NCBI GenBank assembly: GCA_017649485.1 | Contig: JAGCGS010000040.1 | Location: forward strand, 1-64,000 | Reading direction: 5' to 3' | DNA from: Bacteroidaceae bacterium | GTDB lineage: Bacteria; Bacteroidota; Bacteroidia; Bacteroidales; Bacteroidaceae | Length of the DNA stretch: 64,000 nucleotides | In this document: positions 24,851 through 33,587 of the stretch, one piece after another | Layout of the letters: every line of letters begins with the position of its first letter | Numbering within the stretch: the first letter of the stretch is position 1 | The notes under the pieces: model-generated | The model's database searches: none | Seen by the model: only the letters and a program-made list of their open reading frames with translations | Told to the model about the DNA's origin: nothing | Translations under genes and position numbers: made by a program

Positions 24851-25699
24851 ATGACTTTTCGTATGGGAATGGTAATTGGAATAGATGTGGGTGGCTCGAC
24901 CACAAAGATTGTCGGAATACAGAACAATCAGATTATCAAGCCAATGTTTATTACAGCTGCAGACCCTGTGACATCCTTGTTTGGGGCTTTTGGTAAGTAT
25001 CTTCATGATAATGAGATCAAACTGGAGGATATCGAACAGGTTATGATGACAGGTGTAGGAAGCGCTTTTGTAACAACCCCCATCTATGGTTTGCCAACGA
25101 AGATGGTGGATGAGTTTACTGCCGATGGTTTGGGAGCTTGTCACGGTATCGATATCGACCGTCTGATTGTGGTGAGTATGGGTACAGGTACGACTTTCGT
25201 TAAAATTGATCATAAGGAAATCAAGCATATTGGTGGTATGGGTATTGGCGGAGGAACCTTGCAAGGCCTCTCAAACTTATTGTTGAAGACACATGACATT
25301 TGTCAGGTAGCTGAACTTGCCAAGCTTGGTGACCACACCAAGGTGGATTTATTGATTGGCGATGTTTGCAACACCGACTTGCCAGGGTTGCCTCTAAATG
25401 CTACAGCTTCTCTCTTGGGTAAAGCACACAGTGACTCGGCACAAGAGGATATCGCTGCTGGTATCATCGTCACCGTGTTACAGACCATTGGGAGTGGGGC
25501 AGTTCTTTGCTCGTTAAACTCTGATATTAAAGATTTTATTCTTATAGGCAATCTTACTCGTATGCCTCAGTGTAGGGGGGTGTTCGATGAATTGGAAGGT
25601 CTCTATGGTGTGCGTTTCCACATCCCTCCATACGCAGAGTATAGTACAGCCATCGGAGCAGCTCTCTCCTATTTTAATAATAAAGAGAAAAATAATTAG
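24851..25699 (+). CDS. coaW: Type II pantothenate kinase
   Basis: A 282-residue actin-fold kinase that phosphorylates pantothenate in the first step of CoA synthesis. It has the N-terminal phosphate loop GIDVGGSTTKIVG, the EFTADGLGA segment with a likely catalytic-site acid before it, VVSMGTGTTFV, and the glycine-rich GGMGIGGGTLQGLSNLLL characteristic of the type II (eukaryote/Staphylococcus-like) family. ATGs at 24863 or 24869 are possible alternative starts. It has its own promoter and stands alone upstream of rpsA. Confidence 0.9.
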   Translation: MTFRMGMVIGIDVGGSTTKIVGIQNNQIIKPMFITAADPVTSLFGAFGKYLHDNEIKLEDIEQVMMTGVGSAFVTTPIYGLPTKMVDEFTADGLGACHGIDIDRLIVVSMGTGTTFVKIDHKEIKHIGGMGIGGGTLQGLSNLLLKTHDICQVAELAKLGDHTKVDLLIGDVCNTDLPGLPLNATASLLGKAHSDSAQEDIAAGIIVTVLQTIGSGAVLCSLNSDIKDFILIGNLTRMPQCRGVFDELEGLYGVRFHIPPYAEYSTAIGAALSYFNNKEKNN

Positions 25700-25707
25700 T
25701 GAAACAG

Positions 25708-25738
25708 TTTGAGAGAACAAAAAAAGTTAGTAATTTTG
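25708..25738 (+). promoter_or_regulatory. rpsA promoter
   Basis: TTTG (25708-25711) and TAATTTTG (25731-25738), 19 bases apart, with a leader of about 60 bases before the ATG. Confidence 0.8.
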
Positions 25739-25799
25739 CGGCGTTTTTGAGACAACATAATGTCTAACACAGTTAACTATTTAAAAATTAATTAACAAA

Positions 25800-27587
25800 A
25801 TGGAAAATTTAAAGGAAATTAAGCCACTCGAAGAGTTTAATTGGGAAGCTTACGAAAGTGGCGAAGCTCTCTCTCCAGTCAGCAAGGAAGACCAGGAGAA
25901 GGCGTATGACAACACGCTGAATAAAGTAAATGAGCGTGAGGTCGTTGAAGGTACCGTAATCAGCATGAACAAACGTGAGGTCGTGGTGAATATCGGTTAC
26001 AAATCAGACGGTATCATTCCTATGAGTGAGTTCCGTTACAATCCTGATCTGAAGCCTGGTGATAAGGTGGAAGTTTACATTGAGAACCAGGAGGACAAGA
26101 AGGGTCAGCTGGTGCTGTCACACCGTAAGGCTCGTTTGTCTTTGGCTTGGGATCGCGTAAATCAGGCGTTGGAAACACAGGAGGTTATCAAGGGTTTCAT
26201 CAAGTGCCGCACAAAGGGTGGTATGATTGTGGACGTATTTGGCATCGAGGCATTCTTGCCAGGTTCACAGATCGATGTGAAGCCTATCCGCGATTACGAC
26301 GTATTCGTAAACAAGACTATGGAGTTCAAGGTTGTAAAGATCAACCAGGAGTTCCGCAACGTGGTTGTTTCTCACAAGGCTCTTATCGAGGCTGAGTTGG
26401 AAGCACAGAAGAAAGAAATTGTTAGCAAGCTCGAAAAGGGTGAGGTACTCGAAGGTACCGTTAAGAATATCACTTCTTACGGTGTATTCGTTGACCTTGG
26501 CGGTGTAGACGGTCTGATCCACATCACAGACCTGAGCTGGGGCCGTGTAAGCGATCCTAAAGAAGTGGTTGAGCTTGACCAGAAGATAAATGTAGTAATC
26601 CTTGACTTTGACGATGAGAAACGTCGTATCGCTCTTGGTCTGAAGCAGCTTACTCCTCATCCATGGGATGCCCTGAATCAGGATTTGAAGGTGGGTGATC
26701 ACGTGAAGGGTAAAGTAGTTGTGATGGCTGACTATGGCGCATTTGTTGAGATCGCTCCTGGTGTTGAGGGTCTGATTCATGTTTCTGAAATGTCTTGGAG
26801 TCAGCACCTGCGTAGCGCTCAGGACTTCCTGAATGTAGGTGATGAGGTAGAGGCTGTTATCCTGACTCTGGATCGCGACGAGCGTAAGATGTCTCTGGGT
26901 ATCAAGCAGCTGAAAGCTGATCCATGGGAGAACATCGAGGAGAGATATCCTATCGGTTCACAGCATAAGGCTAAGGTTCGTAATTTCACAAACTTCGGTG
27001 TATTCGTGGAGATTGAAGAAGGTGTTGATGGCTTGATCCACATCTCTGACCTGTCTTGGACAAAGAAGGTAAAGCACCCATCAGAGTTCACCCAGATTGG
27101 TGCAGAAATCGATGTAGTAGTATTGGAAATCGACAAGGAGAATCGTCGTCTGAGCTTGGGTCACAAGCAGTTGGAAGACAATCCTTGGGATACCTTTGCT
27201 AATGTATTCACTGAGGGCGCTATTTTCGAAGGTACCGTAACCGATATCTTTGACAAGGGTGCTGTGATTGCATTGCCTCATGGTGTAGAAGGTTTCGTTA
27301 CTCCTAAGCAGTTGGTTAAGCAGAATGGATCACAGGCTCAGGTTGGTGAGACTCTGCCATTCAAGGTGATTGAATTCAATAAGGATACTCGCCGTATCTT
27401 CTTGTCTCACAGCCGTGTATATGAAGATCAGGCTCGCGAGGAGAGAAATGAACAGCGTCGTAATCAGCGCAGAAACAACAAGCGCGAAGAGACTCCAGCT
27501 ATCCAGAACCAGGCAGCATCAACCACATTGGGTGATATCGATGCACTGGCAGCTCTGAAGGAGAAGCTTTCTAAAGGTGGCAAGTAA
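25800..27587 (+). CDS. rpsA: 30S ribosomal protein S1
   Basis: A 595-residue protein with six S1 RNA-binding repeats, seen as recurring G(T/K)V-x-YGAFV/GVFVDLGGVDGLIHISDLSW-type blocks (single blocks such as YGVFVDLGGVDGLIHITD near 225 and FGVFVEIEEGVDGLIHISD near 400). It brings mRNA to the ribosome, which matters in a group that rarely uses Shine-Dalgarno sequences. The C-terminal tail is rich in Arg, Asn and Glu, common in Bacteroidetes S1. Codon use looks highly optimised. A terminator follows. Confidence 0.97.
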   Translation: MENLKEIKPLEEFNWEAYESGEALSPVSKEDQEKAYDNTLNKVNEREVVEGTVISMNKREVVVNIGYKSDGIIPMSEFRYNPDLKPGDKVEVYIENQEDKKGQLVLSHRKARLSLAWDRVNQALETQEVIKGFIKCRTKGGMIVDVFGIEAFLPGSQIDVKPIRDYDVFVNKTMEFKVVKINQEFRNVVVSHKALIEAELEAQKKEIVSKLEKGEVLEGTVKNITSYGVFVDLGGVDGLIHITDLSWGRVSDPKEVVELDQKINVVILDFDDEKRRIALGLKQLTPHPWDALNQDLKVGDHVKGKVVVMADYGAFVEIAPGVEGLIHVSEMSWSQHLRSAQDFLNVGDEVEAVILTLDRDERKMSLGIKQLKADPWENIEERYPIGSQHKAKVRNFTNFGVFVEIEEGVDGLIHISDLSWTKKVKHPSEFTQIGAEIDVVVLEIDKENRRLSLGHKQLEDNPWDTFANVFTEGAIFEGTVTDIFDKGAVIALPHGVEGFVTPKQLVKQNGSQAQVGETLPFKVIEFNKDTRRIFLSHSRVYEDQAREERNEQRRNQRRNNKREETPAIQNQAASTTLGDIDALAALKEKLSKGGK

Positions 27588-27615
27588 AAAAGTTTCACCT
27601 TATATATAATAAAAG

Positions 27616-27646
27616 GTGTCTGCAAGATTTTGCAGGCACTTTTTTT
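27616..27646 (+). terminator. rpsA terminator
   Basis: GTGTCTGCAA pairs with TTGCAGGCAC over the tetraloop GATT (27616-27639) and a T run follows. The -33 box of rnz lies inside its 3' half. Confidence 0.9.
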
Positions 27647-27659
27647 ATTGTTATCTTTG
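27629..27659 (+). promoter_or_regulatory. rnz promoter overlapping the rpsA terminator
   Basis: TTTG (27629-27632) and TATCTTTG (27652-27659), 19-base spacer. The first box is within the terminator loop and stem. Confidence 0.75.
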
Positions 27660-27681
27660 TGAGTTGAATTGTAAGCAAGGT

Positions 27682-28596
27682 ATGGAAAATTTCAAATTGA
27701 CAATATTAGGATGCGGTTCAGCCAAACCTACATTAAAGCATTTCCCTTCGTCGCAAGTGCTGAATGTGCGTGACAAACTGTTTATGATTGATTGTGGTGA
27801 GGGCGCTCAACTTCAGTATTGCCGTAATCGTTTACCTTTCAATCGCCTGAATCATATCTTTATCTCACATCTTCATGGTGACCATTGGTTTGGTTTGCCA
27901 GGTTTGATTTCTACTTTTAACCTATTGGGTCGTACTGCTGAGTTGCATGTGCACAGTCCGCATGGCTTAGAGCAGATGATGAAACCAATTATGGACTACT
28001 GCAATAACGATATGACCTACCAGGTGTATTTTCATGAGTTCGATACTCACGAGTCAACTATGATTTTTGAAGACCGTACCTTAACCGTTACCACTATCCC
28101 TCTGACGCACAGATTGCCTACCTGTGGCTTCCTGTTTAAAGAAAAGGAGGGCTTGAGACATATCATACGTGAGATGATTGATTTCTACCACATCCCATTA
28201 GCCTATATCAATAATATCAAGGCAGGAGCTGACTTTGTGTTGCCTAATGGTGAGGTTATTGCCAACGAACGGCTCACCACACCTCCGTCACCTACCCATC
28301 GCTATGCCTATTGTTCTGACACGATATACAAGCCGGAAATTGTAGAGTTAATAAGGGGAGTGGATTTGCTCTATCACGAAGCTACATACGCTGCTGATGA
28401 TGAGGTGAAAGCTCAGAAACATTTCCATAGCACAACCTTGCAAGCGGCTCAGATAGCTAAGGACGCACAGGTAAAACAACTGGTAATTGGGCATTTCTCA
28501 GCTCGTTATACAGATGAGGATAAGCTACTTAATGAAGCTAAATCTGTATTCTCCAATACTTTGTTAGCTGATGAGAATTGTTTGTTTAAAGCATGA
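27682..28596 (+). CDS. rnz: Ribonuclease Z
   Basis: This 304-residue metallo-beta-lactamase-fold nuclease trims tRNA 3' ends. It has the metal motif SHLHGDHWFGLPG, the N-terminal ILGCGSAKPT strand, a PLTHRLPTCGFLF histidine motif, YCSDT and a C-terminal IGHFSARY. The length and the exosite-containing middle match bacterial RNase Z. The ATG at 27682 is used because the upstream frame crosses the terminator and promoter. Confidence 0.95.
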   Translation: MENFKLTILGCGSAKPTLKHFPSSQVLNVRDKLFMIDCGEGAQLQYCRNRLPFNRLNHIFISHLHGDHWFGLPGLISTFNLLGRTAELHVHSPHGLEQMMKPIMDYCNNDMTYQVYFHEFDTHESTMIFEDRTLTVTTIPLTHRLPTCGFLFKEKEGLRHIIREMIDFYHIPLAYINNIKAGADFVLPNGEVIANERLTTPPSPTHRYAYCSDTIYKPEIVELIRGVDLLYHEATYAADDEVKAQKHFHSTTLQAAQIAKDAQVKQLVIGHFSARYTDEDKLLNEAKSVFSNTLLADENCLFKA

Positions 28597-28673
28597 AGTA
28601 TATTTGTTTTAGGCTGAGCAATTAAACCTTTTAACTCTATGATGGTCTAATGACTAATGAATGAATAAAAGAT

Positions 28674-29231
28674 ATGAGTGCAAGATTCGATGAAGAGAAT
28701 GTGCTGAGGATGCTGCAAGAAGACGATGCCATGCAACGCAGGGCATTCGGCATGATTGTTGAGGAGTATGGCCAGCAACTATATTGGCAGATACGCCGTT
28801 TAGTTTTAGATCATGACGATGCTAACGACGTCTTGCAAGAAACATTAATACAGGCTTGGAAGAATATCGATTATTTTCGTGGTGAGTCGAAATTGTCAAC
28901 TTGGCTCTATCGTATTGCCATTAATCAGAGCTTGAACTTCCTGAATAAACAGAAGGCTCAACAGCATGTGTCGATGGATGATGAGTCTGTGAGTGTTGCC
29001 AATCAGCTGGAAGATGATGCTTATTTTGATGGCGACAAGGCTCAAAGACTGTTGCAACAGGCACTCACTACTTTACCCGATAAACAGAGGTTGGTGTTTA
29101 ATCTTCGATATTATGATGAGCTGACCTATACTGAGATTTCAGAAATTGTGGGTTCGACAGTAGGAGCCTTGAAGGCTGATTACCATTTGGCTGTTAAGAA
29201 AATCTCTAAATTTTTCGAGGAAGCCGATTAA
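28674..29231 (+). CDS. RNA polymerase ECF sigma factor
   Basis: The 185-residue protein has sigma region 2 (YWQIRRLVLDHDDANDVLQE, then AWKNIDYFRGESKLSTWLYR) and region 4 (LPDKQRLVFNLRYYDELTYT, then EISEIVGSTVGALKADYHLA), the minimal ECF arrangement. It should direct polymerase to a small regulon. It is followed by a one-helix membrane protein and a periplasmic helical protein, which suggests regulated release from an anti-sigma factor. No ECF-type promoter is obvious in front of it, so autoregulation cannot be claimed. Confidence 0.93.
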   Translation: MSARFDEENVLRMLQEDDAMQRRAFGMIVEEYGQQLYWQIRRLVLDHDDANDVLQETLIQAWKNIDYFRGESKLSTWLYRIAINQSLNFLNKQKAQQHVSMDDESVSVANQLEDDAYFDGDKAQRLLQQALTTLPDKQRLVFNLRYYDELTYTEISEIVGSTVGALKADYHLAVKKISKFFEEAD

Positions 29232-29278
29232 ACCATTTGAATAAACCAATGTCTAACAAATAGAAAACGATAGAAACC

Positions 29279-29638
29279 ATGAAAGAAGAAGAACTGTTGT
29301 TGCGCAAGGTTGGGAAGAGCAATCCTTTTACGGTGCCAGAAGGCTATTTTGAAGGCCTTACAAACCGTGTTATGGACAGTCTGCCTGAAAAGCCGATCCC
29401 AGAATACAAAACCAGGCCACTCACTTGGTGGGATAAAGCGAAGCCAAGTGTATATCTGGCAGCGATGTTTGTTGGTGCGGCTATCATCATCAGGGTGTTA
29501 GGTTATATACATGATAACGACCCTGCTGTGATTGCAGCCGAAGAAGAGCAATACGAAACGGAAATGGTGCAGAACCTGGTTGATGCTATGCAAATGGATG
29601 ATTATTCTCTATATCTATATCTTTCTGATGCTGAGTGA
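29279..29638 (+). CDS. Probable membrane-bound anti-sigma factor
   Basis: This 119-residue protein has a cytoplasmic N-terminal part with NPFTVPEGYFEGLTNRVMDSL, seen in many Bacteroidetes proteins located after ECF sigma genes. One membrane helix follows (about 56-73, VYLAAMFVGAAIIIRVLGYI) and then a short acidic exterior. Position directly after the sigma gene and the topology support an anti-sigma role. There is no zinc-type HxxxCxxC motif. Sequence evidence alone is modest. Confidence 0.7.
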   Translation: MKEEELLLRKVGKSNPFTVPEGYFEGLTNRVMDSLPEKPIPEYKTRPLTWWDKAKPSVYLAAMFVGAAIIIRVLGYIHDNDPAVIAAEEEQYETEMVQNLVDAMQMDDYSLYLYLSDAE

Positions 29639-29672
29639 AAAACATTTGTATTATTTAATTTAAAGTTTGTTT

Positions 29673-30173
29673 ATGAAAAGATTGGTATTATTATTGACAA
29701 TGGTGGTAGCTGTAGCTTCACTAAACGCACAAGACAGAAGAAATCGCGAAAGACTAACGCCTGAACAGTTCCAGGCAAGGCAACAGGAGTATCTTACTAA
29801 AGTTGCGGAGTTAACAGAGCAGGAAGCTAAAGAATTCTTCCCGCTGTACTTTGAGATGAAACAAAAACAGAAAACCATGCAGGATGAAGCTTGGAAACTG
29901 TTTCGTGAGGGTAGGGACAACAACGCTAAAGAGGGTAGCTATAAGGAAATAAATGATGCCTTTACTGAGTCGCAGCTGAATTCTGCACGCTTGGAGAAGG
30001 AGTATCTTGATAAGTTCCGCAAAATCTTGCCCGACAAGAAGATTTTTCTTATAAGAAGTGCCGAGATGGGGTTCCGTACTAATATGGTTAGGGATATGTG
30101 GCGTCCTCGCCAGGAGGGCGGTGGAACACCCAGCAGGGACAGACAACGCAGACACACTCCAGATATAAAATGA
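29673..30173 (+). CDS. Periplasmic helical protein (Spy/CpxP-like)
   Basis: A 166-residue protein with a signal peptide (MKRLVLLLTMVVAVASLNA-Q). The mature part is charged and helical, containing LTPEQFQARQQEYLTKVAEL with another helix around KEFFPLYFEMKQKQKTM, and ends in a basic disordered tail. This helix arrangement resembles Spy/CpxP or CnrX-type sensors. As the third gene after a sigma and likely anti-sigma gene, it may sense envelope stress or metal and act on the anti-sigma protein. The role is an inference from order and fold only. A strong terminator follows. Confidence 0.68.
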   Translation: MKRLVLLLTMVVAVASLNAQDRRNRERLTPEQFQARQQEYLTKVAELTEQEAKEFFPLYFEMKQKQKTMQDEAWKLFREGRDNNAKEGSYKEINDAFTESQLNSARLEKEYLDKFRKILPDKKIFLIRSAEMGFRTNMVRDMWRPRQEGGGTPSRDRQRRHTPDIK

Positions 30174-30194
30174 TTATTAATTTTGTTAGTAATT

Positions 30195-30223
30195 CCCGTC
30201 AGTAGCACATAGCTGCTGGCGGG
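30195..30223 (+). terminator. Terminator of the sigma factor operon
   Basis: CCCGTCAGTAGC pairs with GCTGCTGGCGGG (12 pairs including G-T) around a five-base loop, followed by TGTTGTTTTC. Confidence 0.8.
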
Positions 30224-30276
30224 TGTTGTTTTCAAACAAACGTAGAAAAGTGTTTTTGCAATTAATATAATCGATT

Positions 30277-31641
30277 ATGAGAAAGTATTTTGTATTTGTA
30301 GTTGTGTTGATGGCTGTTATGTTGCTGCCAGTCAGTTTGTCGGCTTTCAACGGACCTCGTGGTCAACTGGTAGCAGGAGCTGCCAAAGCTGATATTACTC
30401 CAGATCTCAAAGATCTTCCTCCAACTTCACAGGGCATTTTGGATCATTGTTACGTTAGAGTTATTATTTTTGGGAATGGCTCGACTAAAGCAGCTTTCAT
30501 TACTTTTGATGCAGGAGGTGTTGATTCGAATGCAGCAGCTTATATTGACAAGCGTGCTGCTGATGAACTTGGCATCCCAGAGGGCAATATCATCTATAAT
30601 GGAACACATACTCATTCTGGAAGTAGTGTTAGAGGAGATGAATTGAACAATCGGGTATGGAGTGCTTTAAAGAGTGCTGTGGATGCTATGGTACCGGCTA
30701 AATTGGGCTATGGTAGTGGAGTATCATACTTGAATGTAAAACGTGACCTCTATGATGCTGAACGCGGTTCGTGGTGGGAAGGACCAGATTATGATGGCAA
30801 GTCTGACAAGACGGTGGGTGTTATCTACTTTGAAAGTTTGGATGGAACTCCCATTGCCACCTATTTCAATTATGCGATGCATGCTGTGATAACAGGTAAT
30901 ACCGATAAAGTCAGTGCTGATTTCCCTGGTTCCGCTGAGCGCTATGTGGAAAGTCGCTATGGTGATGGTTTCGTGGCAAGTTTTGCCTCTGGTGCTGCGG
31001 GTGATCAGAATCCTATTTATTTCCAACAGACTTTTGATCTTCGTAATATCCGCATAGCTGATTTTGCCGCTCGTGGTGAGGACATTTCCAATAGAATGCC
31101 TCCTGGAGGGCAGGGCTTAGACAGAACAAAGCCTGAAGTACAACGACTTTTAGGAGAACAGGAGAGGATGATTGAGAGTTATGGACAAATATTGGGCGAG
31201 GAAGTCAAGTATGTTATTATGAATATGCGCCATTTTGAGACGCAAGTTACCATCAACTGTGCAAGAAAGGTGGTCAATGTGCCGGGAAGAAGGTTGCTCA
31301 ATAGAGAAGGTAGGGCAGGATTCACAGGTCAATATGAAGATATTGGTGATGTGGGTATTGGTCTTTGTCTCATTATGCTGGATGACATTCCTGTAACAGC
31401 TGTGGCAGGTGAGCCATATAACCAGATTGCAGTACGATTGAAGAGGGAATCTCCTTATTCCCGAACCATGATGACAGGTCTTGCCTACTGTCCTGGTGTG
31501 GGCTATGGTGGATATATACCAGATGATGAATCTTATGGTGCTGAAGTCTTTGAGGTGCTTGGGTCTCGCTACAAACAAGGCTATGCTGAGAGTGCTATCG
31601 TAAATGGGCTATTGGAAATGATTCATGATGCAACCCATTAA
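30277..31641 (+). CDS. Secreted neutral/alkaline ceramidase-like protein
   Basis: The 454-residue protein has a signal peptide (MRKYFVFVVVLMAVMLLPVSLSA) and the neutral ceramidase N-terminal fold: AAKADITPD at the start, FDAGGVDSNAA, the zinc-site motif YNGTHTHSGSS and NYAMHAVITGNTDKVSADFPG. Full ceramidases are about 600-700 residues with a C-terminal immunoglobulin-like domain; this one lacks it. Members of this short class are common in Bacteroidetes and may act on sphingolipids or other amides. It has its own transcription unit. Confidence 0.82.
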   Translation: MRKYFVFVVVLMAVMLLPVSLSAFNGPRGQLVAGAAKADITPDLKDLPPTSQGILDHCYVRVIIFGNGSTKAAFITFDAGGVDSNAAAYIDKRAADELGIPEGNIIYNGTHTHSGSSVRGDELNNRVWSALKSAVDAMVPAKLGYGSGVSYLNVKRDLYDAERGSWWEGPDYDGKSDKTVGVIYFESLDGTPIATYFNYAMHAVITGNTDKVSADFPGSAERYVESRYGDGFVASFASGAAGDQNPIYFQQTFDLRNIRIADFAARGEDISNRMPPGGQGLDRTKPEVQRLLGEQERMIESYGQILGEEVKYVIMNMRHFETQVTINCARKVVNVPGRRLLNREGRAGFTGQYEDIGDVGIGLCLIMLDDIPVTAVAGEPYNQIAVRLKRESPYSRTMMTGLAYCPGVGYGGYIPDDESYGAEVFEVLGSRYKQGYAESAIVNGLLEMIHDATH

Positions 31642-31775
31642 ACATGTTATTCAATGTCTTTAAAGAATGATGCAATAATTATTGTTAAAAATAAGTAGTC
31701 AAGAGCGAGTGATATCAGATTATTTCGTATTTTTACACTTTCGAATAAATTATTTTAATAGAAAAATTACAGAAT

Positions 31776-32759
31776 ATGACTACAGGAAACGTTCGTCCGG
31801 CTGATATGGAGCGCATTACAACTCCCGCTTTAGCCCAGAAATTCATTGAAGAACAGATTAAGGAGCTGCGTGCTCAGATTGGCGACAAGAAGGTGCTGCT
31901 GGCACTCTCTGGTGGCGTTGACTCATCAGTGGTGGCTGCTTTGCTGATTAAGGCCGTTGGTAAGCAATTGGTGTCAGTTCATGTGAATCATGGCTTGCTG
32001 CGCAAGGGTGAGCCTGAACAGGTAATTCGTGTTTTCCGTGATGAGCTGAATGCCAATCTGGTGTATGTGGATGCAACAGACCGTTTTCTCGATAAACTGG
32101 CAGGTGTGGCTGATCCCGAGCAGAAACGTAAAATCATTGGTGCCGAGTTCATTCGTGTGTTCGAGGAGGAAGCTCGTAAGCAAGAGGGCATCAGTTTCTT
32201 GGCTCAGGGTACCATCTATCCCGACATCATAGAGTCTGGTCCTGTGAAGTCGCACCACAACGTGGGAGGTCTGCCTGAAGATTTGCAATTTGATTTGGTG
32301 GAACCTATAAAGCTGTTATTCAAGGATGAGGTTCGCGTGGTTGGTAAGGAGTTAGGATTGCCTGACAATATGGTTTTTCGCCAGCCTTTCCCTGGTCCTG
32401 GTCTGGGTGTTCGATGTACTGGTGCCATTACTCGCGACCGTCTGGAAGCTCTTCGTGAGTCTGATGCTATCCTGCGTGAGGAGTTTGCCAAGAATGGTTT
32501 GGAAGGCAAAGTTTGGCAGTATTTCACTATCGTGCCAGACTTCAAGTCAACAGGTGTGAAGGACAATAAACGCAGTTGGGATTGGCCTGTCATCATTCGT
32601 GCCGTCAATACCCGTGATGCGATGACCGCCACCATCGAAGAAATACCTTATGAACTGCTGCACCACATTACACAACGCATTATTACTGAAGTGCCTGGCG
32701 TAAATCGCGTTTTATACGACCTTACTCCAAAGCCAACGGGTACAATTGAGTGGGAATAG
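31776..32759 (+). CDS. guaA: GMP synthase, ATP-pyrophosphatase subunit only
   Basis: The 327-residue protein has the PP-loop LLALSGGVDSSVVAALL, the XMP-binding DLQFDLVEPIKLLFKDEVR region, FRQPFPGPGLGVRC and the dimerisation end (DLTPKPTGTIEWE). It converts XMP to GMP using ammonia. Ordinary bacterial GuaA is about 510-520 residues with an N-terminal glutamine amidotransferase, which is missing here. The gene begins cleanly after a non-coding stretch, so it is not a truncation of a visible larger frame. A separate glutaminase subunit or a second full-length GuaA elsewhere is likely. Confidence 0.9.
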   Translation: MTTGNVRPADMERITTPALAQKFIEEQIKELRAQIGDKKVLLALSGGVDSSVVAALLIKAVGKQLVSVHVNHGLLRKGEPEQVIRVFRDELNANLVYVDATDRFLDKLAGVADPEQKRKIIGAEFIRVFEEEARKQEGISFLAQGTIYPDIIESGPVKSHHNVGGLPEDLQFDLVEPIKLLFKDEVRVVGKELGLPDNMVFRQPFPGPGLGVRCTGAITRDRLEALRESDAILREEFAKNGLEGKVWQYFTIVPDFKSTGVKDNKRSWDWPVIIRAVNTRDAMTATIEEIPYELLHHITQRIITEVPGVNRVLYDLTPKPTGTIEWE

Positions 32760-32781
32760 TAGTTTATAATAAAATAGTTAT

Positions 32782-32820
32782 GCCCTTGAGTTAGTTACCT
32801 ATCAACTCAAGGGCTTTTTT
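32782..32820 (+). terminator. guaA terminator
   Basis: GCCCTTGAGTT pairs with AACTCAAGGGC and six T residues follow. It lies between convergent genes. Confidence 0.9.
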
Positions 32821-32840
32821 ATTCAGACAAACATTTGCAT

Positions 32841-33587
32841 TTATAGATTCCTTGATAGCGACAACGGAAGCTCTAAACCGTTGGCTTCCAATAGTGGACG
32901 GTTTCTTAAAATCTTCTCTGTGGCATCTATACCAACTATTTCTCCTTTCTTTAGTAGGATAACCTCTTGACAAGTGTCATAGATGAAGTCCAGATCGTGT
33001 GAAGCAATGAGTTTTGCCATTGGAAGCTCGTTGACTATGTGAATAAGATTACGTCTGTTGCGAGGATCGAGGGCAACAGAGGGTTCGTCCATTAGCATCA
33101 GTTTGCTTTGGGTAGCCAGCACGGTGGCGATGCTTGCCAATTTCTTCTCGCCTCCGGATAAACTGTAGATATGCCGATATTTCAATTCTTCAAGATGTAC
33201 CATTCGCAAAGCCTGCATCACACTTTCATCCACTTGTTCATTATTCATCCTGTAGTTGCGTGGTGCAAAAGCCACATCTTCGTAAACGGTTGACATAAAT
33301 AGCTGGCTATCGGAATCCTGAAACACATAGCCAACCTTCTTACGAATGGCCTTGAGATTGTCTTTCTGCAACTTAATACCTGCTACATTGATGTTCCCAT
33401 GCTGCATATCCAATAGTCCGCAAACCAATTTCAGTAAGGTGGATTTACCAGCTCCATTGGCTCCAATCAGTCCCACACACTGATTCTCGGCAATGCTGAA
33501 AGTCAAGTTGTGCAATACCTCATTACTCTTATCTCCAGCATGTCCGTCATACGTGAATGACAGGTTGTTAACTTCAAGAATATTCAT
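32841..33587 (-). CDS. cbiO: ECF transporter ATPase for nickel/cobalt (CbiO/LarO-like)
   Basis: A 248-residue ABC ATPase with Walker A (GANGAGKSTLL), the Q-loop FQDSDSQLFM, the signature SLSGGEKKLASIA, Walker B (LMLMDEPSVALD) and the switch histidine in IASHDLDF. It powers the energy-coupling-factor importer with CbiM and CbiQ. Its start overlaps the cbiQ stop by four bases (ATGA). The operon context with larB, larC and larE points to nickel rather than cobalt. It is the last gene of the operon. Confidence 0.93.
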   Translation of the reverse strand: MNILEVNNLSFTYDGHAGDKSNEVLHNLTFSIAENQCVGLIGANGAGKSTLLKLVCGLLDMQHGNINVAGIKLQKDNLKAIRKKVGYVFQDSDSQLFMSTVYEDVAFAPRNYRMNNEQVDESVMQALRMVHLEELKYRHIYSLSGGEKKLASIATVLATQSKLMLMDEPSVALDPRNRRNLIHIVNELPMAKLIASHDLDFIYDTCQEVILLKKGEIVGIDATEKILRNRPLLEANGLELPLSLSRNL

